From: Flavobacterium humidisoli
GTDB taxonomy: Bacteria; Bacteroidota; Bacteroidia; Flavobacteriales; Flavobacteriaceae
DNA: 64,000 nt
Assembly: GCF_023272795.1 (NCBI RefSeq)
Contig: NZ_CP096829.1
Coordinates: 2,480,001 to 2,544,000, forward strand
Direction of reading: 5' to 3'
Position 1 is the first letter of the stretch. Every line of letters begins with the position of its first letter. The notes under the pieces were generated by a model that saw only the letters and a program-made list of their open reading frames with translations, had not been told where the DNA came from and did no database searches. Of this stretch, positions 63,250-64,000 are shown piece by piece. A program made the position numbers and the translations under genes.

Positions 63250-64000
63250 ATGAAATATTCATGTAAATATGGTTCCTGTCTATTTCTAATTGCCATATTT
63301 ATATGTAGGGCGCAAACCTTTAATGCTGGAGATCTGTATGTAAGTTCGGGCACGGTATTGTCAGTGATGTCAGATTTCAATAATTACGGGATTTATGAGA
63401 ATAATGGTGAAGTGATTTTTAAAGGAAATTTCAATAATGATGGAGTAAGCACTTACAACCCTGCCTATTCTGGATATACCCGTTTCGAAGGTAATTTGCC
63501 TCAAAATATCTCAGGCAGTATATTAAGTGAATTTAATAAGGTTCTGTTCAATAACAATTATGCTGGGCCGGCTTTTCTTCTCTCTGGAGATATTACGATC
63601 AATTCTGGAGTTGAATTTTTAAGAGGTATTGTCGATGATGATAGTTACGGTGGAAGCATTATTTTTTTAAATAATGCCGAACATATCGGTTCTTCGGACC
63701 AGAGCTATGTTGATGGGTATGTAATGAAGGAAGGCAATTCAGAGTTTTTGTATCCTGTTGGAGATCAAAATCATTTTAGATCTGCGCATGTTTCAGCACC
63801 TTTTCAAAGCAATACTAATGTAATATGTAAATATTTCTTTGAGAATTCAAAATATACTTATGAAGATAAAGAACCTGTAATAACTGATATTGATGACACG
63901 GAATACTGGTCACTTGAAAATTCTACTGGGGCTAAGGAATTATTGGTTACATTGAGTTGGGATGAAAGGACAACTGAGGCCTCAATAATTACTGATCCAA
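63250..64000 (+). CDS. Exported surface protein, 5' part only (runs off the window)
   Basis: ATG 63250 opens a frame that is still open at the window end (250 codons). The signal peptide (YGSCLFLIAIFICRAQT) precedes a beta-rich region (AGDLYVSSGTVLSVMSDFNN, GEVIFKGNFNNDGVSTYNPA, SGDITINSGVEFLRGIVDDD, YPVGDQNHFRSAHVSA). Similar N-termini start Flavobacterium proteins that end in a T9SS type B sorting domain, but that end is outside the window. It follows the 276-bp-repeat protein in the same direction and may be co-regulated with it. Confidence 0.8.
   Translation, partial: MKYSCKYGSCLFLIAIFICRAQTFNAGDLYVSSGTVLSVMSDFNNYGIYENNGEVIFKGNFNNDGVSTYNPAYSGYTRFEGNLPQNISGSILSEFNKVLFNNNYAGPAFLLSGDITINSGVEFLRGIVDDDSYGGSIIFLNNAEHIGSSDQSYVDGYVMKEGNSEFLYPVGDQNHFRSAHVSAPFQSNTNVICKYFFENSKYTYEDKEPVITDIDDTEYWSLENSTGAKELLVTLSWDERTTEASIITDP

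Overview
The window looks like the chromosome of a gliding Flavobacterium or close relative (Bacteroidota). It is AT-rich, and the only promoter-like motifs I could place are of the Bacteroidota TAnnTTTG type. Most large genes encode exported proteins of the type IX secretion system (T9SS): SprB-type repeat adhesins, PorP/SprF outer-membrane partners, and C-terminal sorting domains of type B (CHU_C, gliding-motility-associated) and type A. No rRNA, tRNA or CRISPR array was seen.

Layout. (1) 252-14489 is a four-gene set matching the sprC-sprD-sprB-sprF operon of Flavobacterium johnsoniae, with a 2955-residue SprB-type adhesin. (2) 14490-28382 holds an IS3 relic, a small unknown gene, a membrane-anchored AraC regulator, a very large adhesin split by a one-base frameshift, another small unknown gene, a GC-richer FISUMP surface protein whose 3' end looks like the variable region of a diversity-generating retroelement (DGR), and a decayed IS200/IS605 transposase ending in a strong hairpin. 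(3) 28383-37829 is mostly on the minus strand: a small Lys/Cys-rich exported protein, a lipoprotein, a DUF6515-like protein, a small pseudogene, and a PorP/SprF gene paired with an NHL plus thrombospondin-type-3 adhesin. (4) 37830-42401 is a 4.6 kb gene graveyard: a decayed type B adhesin abutting an IS6-family transposase relic, plus unidentified fragments. (5) 42402-52196 encodes a BNR/PKD/LamG protein with a type A sorting signal, a TonB-dependent receptor with a T19G6 homopolymer in its upstream region, and an O-antigen ligase/TPR protein. (6) 52197-55002 is a second graveyard with a broken large serine recombinase and a possible mobilisation-gene fragment. (7) 55003-64000 has a receiver-like small protein, a GH19 chitinase lipoprotein, an orphan LytS-type histidine kinase, a surface protein with seven almost identical 276-bp repeats, and the 5' part of another exported protein that runs off the window.

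How it fits together. The common theme is surface display: adhesins are exported through T9SS, some next to the PorP/SprF-family protein expected to serve them, and several carry DNA features able to generate variation (tandem repeats of 129, 219, 108/324 and 276 bp, a homopolymer tract, a frameshift in a G run, and a DGR-like variable end). The intergenic regions are long and full of eroded mobile elements, suggesting a region that gains and loses surface genes. No complete new multi-gene defence or metabolic system was found. The most interesting signal is the DGR-like 3' end of the FISUMP gene, for which no reverse transcriptase or template was found in the window.
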